NCBI GenBank assembly: GCA_964630925.1
Contig: CAZVZK010000026.1
Location: 18,468 to 82,467 of the forward strand
DNA length: 64,000 nucleotides
DNA from: RGDT01 sp964630925
GTDB lineage: Bacteria; Planctomycetota; Planctomycetia; Gemmatales; Gemmataceae
Direction of reading: 5' to 3'
Shown here: positions 25,854-34,225 of the stretch, one piece after another
How the letters are laid out: every line of letters starts with the position of its first letter
Position numbering within the stretch: the stretch's first letter is position 1
The notes under the pieces: generated by a model
Seen by the model: the letters and a program-made list of their open reading frames with translations, nothing else
Databases searched by the model: none
What the model was told of the DNA's origin: nothing
Made by a program: the position numbers and the translations under genes

Positions 25854-27128
25854 TCAGAACAGCTCGTGGACGTGCTTGCCGGTTCGGTCCACCATGCGCA
25901 CCGGACGCCCGTCGCGCGTCGTGAACGTCTTCGTGTAGTCGATGTCCAGCGCCTTGCACACCGTCGCCATGAAGTCCGCCGCCCCCACGGGCCGGTCCTT
26001 CACGTTGTCGCCGTTCTTCGTGGACGCGCCGACCACCTGCCCGCCCTTGACGCCGGCCCCCGCCAGCATCGTGCTCCACGCCCTGGCGTGGTGGCGGTTG
26101 CGCCCCGTCATCGGGAAGCGCCCGAACTCCCCCATCCACACCACCAGCGTGCTGTCGAGCAGCCCGCGCTCCTTCAGGTCGCCGATCAGCGTCGCCATCG
26201 CCGGGTCCATGTAGGCGCTGCGCCGCTTCACCGGCTCCGCCGCCCCGCCGTGGTCGTCCCACCCGCCCAGCAGCACCTCGACGAACGGCACGCCCGCCTC
26301 GACCAGCCGCCGCGCCATCAGGCACGCCTTGCCGAACTGGCTCGTCCCGTACGCCTCGCGCATCTTCGCCGGCTCGCGGTCGATCTCGAACGCCTTGCCA
26401 CGCGGGGAGTGCAGCAATTCCATCGCCCGTTTGTACGCCGAGCGGTGCGCCGCCACGGCGGGGTGCCCGCCGTGCGACTCCATCAGCCGCGCGTCCGCAC
26501 GGTCCACCAGCGCCGCCTTGGCGTCCAGGTCGCCCAGGCCCAGGAACGGCTTGAGGTTCTCCACCCCCGCCTGCGGGTCCGCGATGTTCAGCGGGGTGTG
26601 CTTCGGCCCCAGATACGCCGACGCAGGGCGGTAGATGCCCGCTGCGTTGTTCCCCTGCACGCCGCCGTTAATGCAGCAGAACGTCGGCAGCTCGAAGCCC
26701 GGCTGCGACAACTGGTGCGACACGATGCACCCCATCGACGGGTTCGGCGTGCTGGGGCTCGGCTTGTAGCCCGTGTGCATCAGGAGGCGGGCGCGGTCGT
26801 GGACCGCCTCGCCCGTGGACATGCTGCGGATGACCGCGAAGTCCTTCGCCCTCTCCGCCAGCTTCGGCAGGTGCTCGCTGATCTCGACGCCGGCCGCGGC
26901 GGTCTTGATCGCCTTGAACTCGCCGCCCTCCTTCACGTCGAAGGTGTGGAACTGCGAGGGGCCGCCGTTCATCCACAGCAGGATGCACGACTTGTGCTTG
27001 CGGCCCGTCTCGGCGGCCGCCTTCGTCGCGTCGGCCGCGAACGCCCGGAACCAGCCGGACGCCGACCCCGCCATGAGCCCGGCTGCCGCGAGCGTCATCA
27101 GGTCGCGGCGGGAGATGTTGTCGTTCAT
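25854..27128 (-). CDS. DUF1501 exported protein (pair 2)
   Basis: 424 aa, starting MNDNISRRDLMTLAAAGLMAG, a twin-arginine-like signal. Family motifs are LLWMNGGPSQFHTFD near residue 50, RLLMHTGYKPSPSTPNPS, EVLLGGWDDHGGAAEP near 280 and VVWMGEFGRFPMTGRN near 330. It differs from the pair-1 protein in having GGWDDH where that has DGWDTH. It follows its DUF1549 partner by 58 bp on the same strand, so the two are probably one transcript, ended by the hairpin at 25714-25777. Confidence 0.93.
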   Translation of the reverse strand: MNDNISRRDLMTLAAAGLMAGSASGWFRAFAADATKAAAETGRKHKSCILLWMNGGPSQFHTFDVKEGGEFKAIKTAAAGVEISEHLPKLAERAKDFAVIRSMSTGEAVHDRARLLMHTGYKPSPSTPNPSMGCIVSHQLSQPGFELPTFCCINGGVQGNNAAGIYRPASAYLGPKHTPLNIADPQAGVENLKPFLGLGDLDAKAALVDRADARLMESHGGHPAVAAHRSAYKRAMELLHSPRGKAFEIDREPAKMREAYGTSQFGKACLMARRLVEAGVPFVEVLLGGWDDHGGAAEPVKRRSAYMDPAMATLIGDLKERGLLDSTLVVWMGEFGRFPMTGRNRHHARAWSTMLAGAGVKGGQVVGASTKNGDNVKDRPVGAADFMATVCKALDIDYTKTFTTRDGRPVRMVDRTGKHVHELF

Positions 27129-27186
27129 CGGTATCTCGCTGGTGGTATGGTTCCTGTGTAGCCGCGACGCGCAGCGGACGCTCGCG

Positions 27187-28836
27187 TCACCGGTTCAAGA
27201 TGAACTCCGCGCTGTTCACGAGCGCCCAAAAGATCCCCCTGTAGCCGTCCCCCTTCGACTTCGCCCTGGCGACATGCCGCGCCGCCTCGTCGGCCTCCTC
27301 CTCCGTGGGACGCCGCGACAGCGTCGCGATGTACAGCGCCTCGATGGCCTTCGCCGGCGTGTCGAGCTTCGCCACACGCGCCACCGTGTTCCCGCCCGTG
27401 TTGAACAGGTCCTGGTTCATCAGCCGCAGCGCCTGCGGGATGCCGTGGCTGTACTCCGTCGCGTCGCCCTCCACGTCCTTCGTCGTGAAGAACGCCATGA
27501 ACTGCTCCTTCGCCCCGGCCACGGCGAACCGGCCCGCGCCTCCGCCCTTCTTCTTGTCCATCTTGACGCCCTTCGTCCGGGCCAGGTCGGGCACTTCCAG
27601 CGCCGCCGTCAGCGAATTGTACATCACCTCAGGCGTCATCACCTTCACGCCCTGCCGCGCGAAGAGCTGCTCGTCGGACTTGGCCCCGTCGGTGCGGCTC
27701 GTCCGCTGGTACGCCTGGCTGTTGCAGATCACGCGGATCAGGTGCTTCAGGTCGAACTTGCTGTCGGCCAGCTCCTTCGCCAGCAGCGCCACCACCTCCG
27801 GGTGCGAGTGCGGGTTGACCTCGCTCACCTCCCCCACGGGGTTGGCGAACGCCCGCCCGAAAAGGTGCCCCCACATCCGGTTCACCGCGTTGGCCGCGAA
27901 GTACGGGTTCTCCCTGGCGACGAGCCACTTCACGAAGGCCGGGCGGAACGGCTCGTCGCGCTTCAGCGCCGGCGTTTCGCCGTGCGGCAGCCGCGCCTTC
28001 ACCACGCGCCCGATCTGCTTGAAGGAAGAGTCCGGGATGACAATCGACGCCCCCGGCCCGATCTTCGGGGCCATGTTGCGTTTCTTGTCCTTGGGCGGCG
28101 CCGCCGTCTCCGTGATCGACAGGCTGGCGTTCTTCGTGCCCTTGGCCCCGCCGCCGTTCTGCACCTTGCCGAAGAAGGCCGCCACGCCCCAGAAGTCGTC
28201 CTGCTTCCACTTGTCCACGAACGGGTGCTTGTGGCACTCGGCGCACGCGATCTGCGCCCCCATGAAGATCTGCCCCACCGTGCCCGCGATGACGTTGGCC
28301 TGCGGGTAGCCGCGCGTGTCCCCGTTGAGGACGAAGAAAAGGCTCTCCGGCTTGTCCCCCTCCACCGTCAGCATCTTGCTGACGATCACGTCCCAGCCGG
28401 TGCCCTTGTTGAAGTGGTCGGCCAGCCAGTCCGCCAGGGGCTGCGTGTCGGGCGGGCGGATCATGTTCGCGTCGGGGCGGATGATCAGGGTGCGCCAGAT
28501 CGACCCGAAGTGCCGCCCGTACGCCTTCGACTCCAGCAGCTCGTCGATGAGCTTGGCCCGCTTGTTGGCGTCCTTGCTATCGAGGAACGCCAGCGTCTGC
28601 GCGGTGTTCGGGATCGTGCCGGTCAGATCGAGGTACACCCGCCGCAGGAACTCGGCGTCGGAGGCCAGCGGCCCGATGGCCGCCTTCTCCGCCGTCAGGC
28701 GGACGCCCAGGAGGCGGTCGATGGCGGCGCTGCCGGCGGGTACGCCGGCGGCGGGCTTCTCTGGCTTCTCCGCCGCGGCGTCGCTCACGGCGGCGACGGC
28801 GAGCGCCAGGGCCGCGGTCATCAGGAGCCGTCTCAT
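27187..28836 (-). CDS. DUF1549/DUF1553 protein (pair 2)
   Basis: 549 aa with a cleavable-looking signal peptide (MRRLLMTAALALAVAAVSDAAA). The DUF1549 half starts FLRRVYLDLTGTIPN and carries CAECHKHPFVDKWKQDDFW near residue 197. The DUF1553 half has NPYFAANAVNRMWGHLFGR, LKHLIRVICNSQAYQRTSR and the end GIFWALVNSAEFILNR. It lacks the N-terminal PSCyt1 domain. A lysine/glycine-rich insert (MDKKKGGGAGR) precedes the last segment. The 5' end faces about 1 kb of gene debris and then the divergent third pair. Confidence 0.93.
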   Translation of the reverse strand: MRRLLMTAALALAVAAVSDAAAEKPEKPAAGVPAGSAAIDRLLGVRLTAEKAAIGPLASDAEFLRRVYLDLTGTIPNTAQTLAFLDSKDANKRAKLIDELLESKAYGRHFGSIWRTLIIRPDANMIRPPDTQPLADWLADHFNKGTGWDVIVSKMLTVEGDKPESLFFVLNGDTRGYPQANVIAGTVGQIFMGAQIACAECHKHPFVDKWKQDDFWGVAAFFGKVQNGGGAKGTKNASLSITETAAPPKDKKRNMAPKIGPGASIVIPDSSFKQIGRVVKARLPHGETPALKRDEPFRPAFVKWLVARENPYFAANAVNRMWGHLFGRAFANPVGEVSEVNPHSHPEVVALLAKELADSKFDLKHLIRVICNSQAYQRTSRTDGAKSDEQLFARQGVKVMTPEVMYNSLTAALEVPDLARTKGVKMDKKKGGGAGRFAVAGAKEQFMAFFTTKDVEGDATEYSHGIPQALRLMNQDLFNTGGNTVARVAKLDTPAKAIEALYIATLSRRPTEEEADEAARHVARAKSKGDGYRGIFWALVNSAEFILNR

Positions 28837-28933
28837 GGGAGGGCCTCGGTTCGTTCGGGGTACAGGGATTGGATTCGCCGCCCGTCACCTCGGCAAGATC
28901 AAACCCCGCCCGGAGAAAGCGGTTCCGCCCGCC

Positions 28934-29038
28934 TCAAGCCGCGTCCTCCACGCCCCACACGGCGACGAGCCCCTTCGTCCCTCCGGCGGTGGCCGTCATC
29001 CCGTCGGGTGAGAACGAGAGCGCCTTGAACGTCCGCAT
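28934..29038 (-). pseudogene. Remnant of a WD40-repeat gene (last blade)
   Basis: Translates as 34 residues beginning MRTFKALSFSPDGMTATAG and continuing GTKGLVAVWGVEDAA, then stop. This is one WD40 blade, the usual C-terminal end of Gemmata propeller proteins such as the fusion at 5824-8574. GAGGAGG stands before the ATG, so translation is possible, but a lone blade is unlikely to fold. Confidence 0.7.
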
Positions 29039-29327
29039 CGTCCTCCTCCGCCGGGAAAAGCGCGGCCAGACGCTTGCACACCGCCGCCGATTGCTGTACC
29101 ATCCCCCTCAACTGATCATACCCGGAACGGGGGTGCAGGAGGCACCGAGCCGACCCTTTCGACACGACAACAACACGGGGCAGCCCCGCCGCGCCCCGCC
29201 AATCCTCCCTGGCGCCGGAGGGCGAGATGTTCTCCCTCGTCCCTCCGGTGCCACTTATTTGGGCACTCCTCGCTGAAGCCACACGCGCCCGCTCAGGCCG
29301 GGCCGGCGGTGCCGCGCTCCTGATGGT

Positions 29328-29427
29328 GGCGGATGGACGCCAGTCAGTGAGGGAAACGAACCGCGGACTGCGGACACCCTGGATGGAGGCGGATGGACGC
29401 CCATCAGTGAAGGAAACGAACCACGGA
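29328..29427. repeat. 60-bp tandem direct repeat
   Basis: GGCGGATGGACGCC followed by a (C/A)(G/A)TCAGTGA(G/A)GGAAACGAACC core occurs at 29328 and again exactly 60 bp later at 29388. The second unit is cut short after CCACGGA. It is not coding. Confidence 0.75.
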
Positions 29428-29615
29428 AACGAACTTTCCCGCCGCAAATACAGGCGGCAGAACGACTTGAGGAAGTTCGTTTCCCGACCCCCTCACCCCC
29501 CCCCCGCGCCACGGAAACGAATCGCCCGTCGATCCGGGGGCCATTGCGTATGATCCGGGCCGCTCCCACCCACCGTCCTCGCCCACCGCGCCCGTCACCT
29601 CGCCGACGCCCCGGC

Positions 29616-29693
29616 CGCCACGGCCTGCTCGACTCCCGCGTCTGCCGACAGTCGCTCGCCCCCCATGACGCGGACGACGCCTTCAAGGCGACT
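29616..29693 (+). pseudogene. Remnant of an ECF sigma-factor gene
   Basis: The frame RHGLLDSRVCRQSLAPHDAD, then DAFKAT, lines up with region 2 of the sigma domain at 5824-8574 (RHGPLVLAVCRRTLGHATDA, then EDAFQAT). It loses similarity right after this point. About 26 codons survive. With the WD40 fragment nearby, it suggests a lost sigma-WD40 gene, though the two pieces are on opposite strands. Confidence 0.6.
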
Positions 29694-29825
29694 TCCGGGG
29701 ATCCCCGGTCACGCTCGGCAGGACCGGCCGGCGCTCGCCGCGTCGCTGACACCCTCGCGGATTGCCCTCCACAATAAGGCGCCGCGGCGTATCACGAACC
29801 ACGGGCCCTCCGTGGAGGCCGATGC

Positions 29826-32084
29826 ATGACCGGGTCGGCGTTGCTGCTCGTGTTCTCCCTCGCCGGGCCGGCGCCGGCGTTCGAGGCCGGCGAGTTCTTC
29901 GAGAAGGAGATCCGCCCGCTCCTCGTCGAGAAGTGCCAGGGCTGCCACGGCGAGAAGAAGGCCAGCGGCGGCCTGCGCCTCGTCGGACGCGAGGCGCTGC
30001 TCAAGGGCGGTGATACCGGCCCGGCGGTGTCGCCCGGCAAGCCCGACGCCAGCCTCCTCATCCGCGCCGCCGAGTACCGCGGCGAGACCCGCATGCCGCC
30101 CAGGGGCAAACTCGCCGACACCGACATCGCCCGGCTCAGGCGGTGGGTCGCCCTCGGGGCGCCCTGGCCCGGATCGGGCAAGGCGCCCGCGCCCGCCGGC
30201 GATTTCCGCATCTCCGACGCCCACCGCCGCTGGTGGGCGTTCCAGCCACTCAAGCCCGCCGACGGCACCATCGATGTATTCATCCGCGCAGAGCAGCGGA
30301 AGCGTGGCATCACGCCCGCCGGGCCCGCGGACAGGCGTACCCTCGTCCGCCGCGTGACGTTCGGCCTCACCGGGCTGCCGCCCACGCCCGAGGAGGCCCA
30401 GGCGTTCATCAACGACAGGTCACCGGATGCGTATGAGCGTCTGGTGGAAAGGCTCCTGGCGTCGCCGGCGCATGGCGAGCGGTTCGCGCGGCACTGGCTC
30501 GACGTGGCCCGCTACGCCGACTACCACGACGGCGACCCGAAGGCACGGACCGCGAGCTGCGAGCCGCTCATGGCGTGGCGCTACCGCGACTGGGTCGTCC
30601 GCTCGTTCAACGCCGATCTGCCGTTCGACTCGTTCATCAAACACCAGATCGCCGGCGACGTGATGGAAAGCCCGGACGGGGCGGAGGTGTACGCCGACGG
30701 CCTGATCGCCACGACGTTCCTGACCAACGGCTCGTGGGACAGGGGTGACGCCGACAAGGAGAAGATGGTCAGCGACATGGTCGATGACAACATCGACACC
30801 GTCGGCAAGGCATTCCTGGGCTTGACGCTCGGGTGCGCCCGGTGCCACGACCACAAGTTCGACCCCATCTCCCAGAAGGACTACTACGCCCTGGCCGGCA
30901 TCTTCTACAGCACACGCATCCTCGCGGACATCGGCGCCAAGGGCGGTGAGTACACCCTGAATCGCATCCCGCTCGTCCCGAAGGCGTACCTCGATCGACG
31001 TGCCTCGGTGAAGCGGCAGATGGACGAGGTGATGGCGCGGCTCGCGGCCGTGGTGAAGCCGGGGAGGACCGATGAGGCGGCCCGTCGGCCGTTGGCCCGG
31101 CAGCACGAGGCGCTGCGGGCGCTGCTGCCACCCGAGCCGCCGTTGGCCGAGGCCGCGCAAGAGGGCGGGACGGCCAAGGGGCTGTTCCCGAAGATCGGCG
31201 ACGTGCCGCTGCACATCCGCGGCAGCTACACACGCCTCGGCCCGGTGATCCCCCGACGCATCCCGGAGCTGTTCGGCGGGCTGGACCGCCCTCGCATCAA
31301 GGACGGCAGCGGACGCCGCGAGCTGGCGGATTGGGTGGCGTCGAGGGACAACCCGCTGACGGCGCGGGTGATCGTCAACCGGATGTGGCAGTGGCACTTC
31401 GGCACCGGCCTCGTGCGGACCCCCAACAACTTCGGCGTCATGTCCGAGCCGCCATCGCACCCCGCCCTCCTCGACTGGCTCACGGCCCGCTTCATCGAGG
31501 ACGGATGGTCGCTCAAGAGCCTGCACCGCCGCATCGTGCTGTCGGAGGCGTATCGCCGCGGCGGCGCCGAGGCGCCGGCGGACCCGGAGAACCGCTGGCT
31601 GGCCCGCTTCGCGCCCCGCCGCCTGGAGGCGGAGGCGATCCGCGACGCGATGCTCTCCGTCGCGGGCCGGTTGCAGATGACCCCAGGCGGCCCCGCGTCG
31701 GCGGACGTGCGGATGCCGCGCCGCTCGCTGTACGTCCAGACGGCGCGGTGGGACCGCGGCAACTTCGCCACGCTGTTCGACGCCGCCAACCCGGATGCGT
31801 CGGACGAGAGGCGGAACGTCAGCACCGTCGCGCCGCAGGCGTTGTTCCTCCTCAACAACGCCTTCACGCTGTCACTCGCCGACGCCCTCGCCGAACGCCT
31901 GACACGCGGGACGGCAGACGAGACCGCCCGTATCCAGCGGGCATACCGGCTCCTGTACGCGCGCCGGGCGACGGACGCGGAGGTCGGCGTGGCGCGGGAT
32001 CTCCTGGCCGTGGCCGGCAAGGACGGCTGGCGCGACCTGGCGCACGTCCTGCTGCTGGCGAACGAATTCGTGTACCTGGACTGA
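29826..32084 (+). CDS. PSCyt1-DUF1549-DUF1553 protein (pair 3)
   Basis: 752 aa from the ATG at 29826, with GGAGG about ten bases before it. A signal peptide is followed by a planctomycete cytochrome C domain with CQGCHGEKKASGG near residue 38 and MPPRGKLADTDIARLRRWVALGAP. DUF1549 has VTFGLTGLPPTPEEAQAF and a second CARCHDHKFDPIS near 337. DUF1553 has RVIVNRMWQWHFGTGLVRTPNNFG and the SVAGRL-type tail. This is the full three-domain form, larger than the two copies on the minus strand. It probably binds heme c outside the cytoplasmic membrane. It is followed after 13 bp by its DUF1501 partner. Confidence 0.94.
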   Translation: MTGSALLLVFSLAGPAPAFEAGEFFEKEIRPLLVEKCQGCHGEKKASGGLRLVGREALLKGGDTGPAVSPGKPDASLLIRAAEYRGETRMPPRGKLADTDIARLRRWVALGAPWPGSGKAPAPAGDFRISDAHRRWWAFQPLKPADGTIDVFIRAEQRKRGITPAGPADRRTLVRRVTFGLTGLPPTPEEAQAFINDRSPDAYERLVERLLASPAHGERFARHWLDVARYADYHDGDPKARTASCEPLMAWRYRDWVVRSFNADLPFDSFIKHQIAGDVMESPDGAEVYADGLIATTFLTNGSWDRGDADKEKMVSDMVDDNIDTVGKAFLGLTLGCARCHDHKFDPISQKDYYALAGIFYSTRILADIGAKGGEYTLNRIPLVPKAYLDRRASVKRQMDEVMARLAAVVKPGRTDEAARRPLARQHEALRALLPPEPPLAEAAQEGGTAKGLFPKIGDVPLHIRGSYTRLGPVIPRRIPELFGGLDRPRIKDGSGRRELADWVASRDNPLTARVIVNRMWQWHFGTGLVRTPNNFGVMSEPPSHPALLDWLTARFIEDGWSLKSLHRRIVLSEAYRRGGAEAPADPENRWLARFAPRRLEAEAIRDAMLSVAGRLQMTPGGPASADVRMPRRSLYVQTARWDRGNFATLFDAANPDASDERRNVSTVAPQALFLLNNAFTLSLADALAERLTRGTADETARIQRAYRLLYARRATDAEVGVARDLLAVAGKDGWRDLAHVLLLANEFVYLD

Positions 32085-32097
32085 TCGGGGGGCCGAC

Positions 32098-33483
32098 GTG
32101 GACGATCACCGGCTGACATCGCGGCGCGAGGTGCTGGCCCGCGCCGGCTGCGGCTTCGGCCTGCTGGCGCTGGCGGACCTGCTGGCGGGCGAGGCGCGGG
32201 CCGCCGACCCGCTGGCCCCCAGGGAGCCGCACTTCAAGGCGAGGGCGAAGCGCGTCATCTTCCTGTACATGCCGGGCGGGCCGTCCCACGTCGATACGTT
32301 CGACCCCAAGCCGGCCCTGGCGAAGCACGACGGCAAGCCGCTGCCGTTCGCCAAGCCGCGCCTCGAACGGGTGAAGACCGGCAACCTCCTCGCGTCGCCG
32401 TGGAAGTTCCACAGACGCGGCAAGTCGGGCGTCGAGGTCAGCGAGCTGCTGCCGCACGTCGGCTCTCGGATCGACGACATCTGCGTCGTGCGCTCGATGC
32501 TGGCGGACAACATCAACCACACCGGCGCGGCGCTGCAGCTCTGCACCGGCGAGCAGGCGTTCTCACGGCCCAGCATGGGGAGCTGGCTGACCTACGGCCT
32601 GGGGACGGAGAACCAGAGCCTGCCTGGCTTCGTCGTCGTCAGCCCGGCGGCGGTCTTCCAGGGCGCCCAGCTGTGGGCGTCGAGCTTCCTGCCGAGCGTC
32701 CACCAGGGCACGCTGGTTCGCGACCTGAAGAATCCCATCGCCGACCTCGGCGGCGGCGACCCGGCCCGCCAGCGGGCCAAGCTCGACGCGCTGCGCAAGC
32801 TCAACGAGATGCACCGCAAGGGCCGCGAGGGCGACAGCACCCTCGACGCCCGGATCGCGTCGTTCGAGCTGGCGTTCCGCATGCAGCGCGAGGCCCCGGA
32901 GGCCTTCGACCTGTCGCGCGAGACGGCCAAGGTGCAGCGTCTGTACGGCCTCGGCGACCCGGCCACGGACCTCTTCGGCCGCCAGTGCCTGCTGGCGCGA
33001 CGGCTGGCCGAGCGCGGCGTGCGCTTCGTGCAGCTCTTCGACGCGCCGATGAACAACGCCTGGGACCACCACTCCGGCCTGCGGGTCAATCTGCCGAGGC
33101 GATGCCAGGCGGTGGACCGGCCCATCGCGGCGCTGCTTTCGGACCTGAAGGCGCGGGGCATGCTGGAGGACACGCTCGTCCTGTGGGGCGGCGAGTTCGG
33201 GCGGACCCCGACGGCGGAGGGCAAGGACGGGCGCGAGCATCACCCGTTCGGCTACACGATGTGGCTGGCGGGCGGCGGGATCAAGGGCGGCATCACCCAC
33301 GGCGCGACGGACGAGTTCGGCTGGCACGCGCAGGACGACAAGGTGCATGTCCACGACCTGCACGCGACGATCCTGCACCTGATGGGCCTGGACCACACGA
33401 AGCTGACGTACCGCCACGCCGGGAGGGATTACCGGCTCACCGACGTGTACGGCGAGGTCGTCCACGGGATCATCGATGCATGA
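32098..33483 (+). CDS. DUF1501 exported protein (pair 3)
   Basis: 461 aa from a GTG at 32098, with GGGGGG just upstream. The N-terminus TSRREVLARAGCGFGLLALAD is a Tat-type signal. Motifs are LYMPGGPSHVDTFDPKPAL near residue 57, FVQLFDAPMNNAWDHHSGL near 315 and LWGGEFGRTPTAEGKDGREHHP near 362. It continues to the typical DLHATILHLMGLDHTKLTYR and ends DVYGEVVHGIIDA. This C-terminal form is the longer DUF1501 subtype that goes with PSCyt1-containing partners. A hairpin terminator candidate lies at 33593-33632. Confidence 0.94.
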   Translation: MDDHRLTSRREVLARAGCGFGLLALADLLAGEARAADPLAPREPHFKARAKRVIFLYMPGGPSHVDTFDPKPALAKHDGKPLPFAKPRLERVKTGNLLASPWKFHRRGKSGVEVSELLPHVGSRIDDICVVRSMLADNINHTGAALQLCTGEQAFSRPSMGSWLTYGLGTENQSLPGFVVVSPAAVFQGAQLWASSFLPSVHQGTLVRDLKNPIADLGGGDPARQRAKLDALRKLNEMHRKGREGDSTLDARIASFELAFRMQREAPEAFDLSRETAKVQRLYGLGDPATDLFGRQCLLARRLAERGVRFVQLFDAPMNNAWDHHSGLRVNLPRRCQAVDRPIAALLSDLKARGMLEDTLVLWGGEFGRTPTAEGKDGREHHPFGYTMWLAGGGIKGGITHGATDEFGWHAQDDKVHVHDLHATILHLMGLDHTKLTYRHAGRDYRLTDVYGEVVHGIIDA

Positions 33484-33592
33484 ATGCTCCTCCTCGCGGA
33501 GGATGAGGCCAGGGCCCATCAACCACGCACGTGCGTGCCGGGCGAACGCAGACGCGACAGGATGCCCGTGTCGGTACAGCCGGCCTCCAGGC

Positions 33593-33632
33593 CGTCGGAG
33601 AGGGCCGCGAGGCGTGCCGGCCCTCTCCGACG
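33593..33632. terminator. Perfect 15-bp hairpin between convergent genes
   Basis: CGTCGGAGAGGGCCG (33593-33607) pairs exactly with 33618-33632 around a 10-nt loop. It sits between the DUF1501 stop (33483) and the lipoprotein stop (33729). No T-tract follows on either strand, so it may act with Rho or only protect 3' ends. Confidence 0.6.
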
Positions 33633-33728
33633 CGTCCGGCCTCGGCGTGCCTGGGCGTCGGCCGGGGGTGAAGGGGTGATACACCTCCCGGCGCCCCCCG
33701 CGCCGGGGGTAGCATCGCCCGAGGGCGG

Positions 33729-34151
33729 TCACCTGGCGTCGAGTTTGAACTCGAAGTCGGTCTTGCCGCCCGAGGGGACGACGGCCTCAAGGGGCGAGTC
33801 ATCCTGCCGGTACTTCTGGGGGATCGCCTTGATGGCCTGTTCGGACTTGACGAAGAGGGGGGAGCCCTGGCCCGCTGCCTGGAAGGTGACGCGGTACTTG
33901 CCGGCGCAGGCCCCCGTCTTGTTCTCGTAGGTCTTCAAGGTGAACGAGCCGTCCTCGCCGACGACGGCGTAGGCCGGGGCGTGGGCCTCGACGGGGTTGA
34001 AATGGATGCCCACGTCCTTGGCCGGCGAGCCGTCGGCCAGGAACACCTTGCCGGAGACGGGCACCGGCGTCGGCAGCGGGATGGTCTTCTCGCCGCAGCC
34101 GACGAGGGCGACGAGGGCGGCGAGGGAAAGCGTGGCAACGGCACGATTCAT
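33729..34151 (-). CDS. Small secreted lipoprotein
   Basis: 140 aa. The N-terminus MNRAVATLSLAALVALVGCGE ends in a lipobox with Cys19, so it is probably lipid-anchored. The rest is a single beta-rich domain (VPVSGKVFLADGSPAKDVGIHF, then GSFTLKTY and GKYRVTF), similar to the transthyretin/carboxypeptidase-regulatory-like lipoproteins that planctomycetes encode beside DUF1559 genes. It lies 74 bp downstream of the DUF1559 gene on the same strand, matching that arrangement. Confidence 0.88.
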   Translation of the reverse strand: MNRAVATLSLAALVALVGCGEKTIPLPTPVPVSGKVFLADGSPAKDVGIHFNPVEAHAPAYAVVGEDGSFTLKTYENKTGACAGKYRVTFQAAGQGSPLFVKSEQAIKAIPQKYRQDDSPLEAVVPSGGKTDFEFKLDAR

Positions 34152-34225
34152 CGTGTGGATACCTCGAGAGCGGGAACGGGCCGGCGCGTCAGGACGCGCC
34201 GGCCCGCGGGAAGGGGCGGGTGGGG

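Larger units (their letters stand above)
28837..29825. other. Debris-filled gap between two divergent DUF1549 genes
   Basis: 989 bp with no intact gene that I can support. It holds a single-blade WD40 remnant, a sigma-factor remnant, an imperfect hairpin at 29210-29253, a 60-bp tandem repeat and several copies of GGAAACGAA (29352, 29412, 29514 and inverted near 29477). Promoters of both flanking operons must lie at its edges. Confidence 0.75.

Noticed and set aside
28899..29447. 182-codon minus-strand open frame across the debris region
   Set aside because: The WD40 remnant is in a different frame of the same strand, and the rest is repeat sequence.
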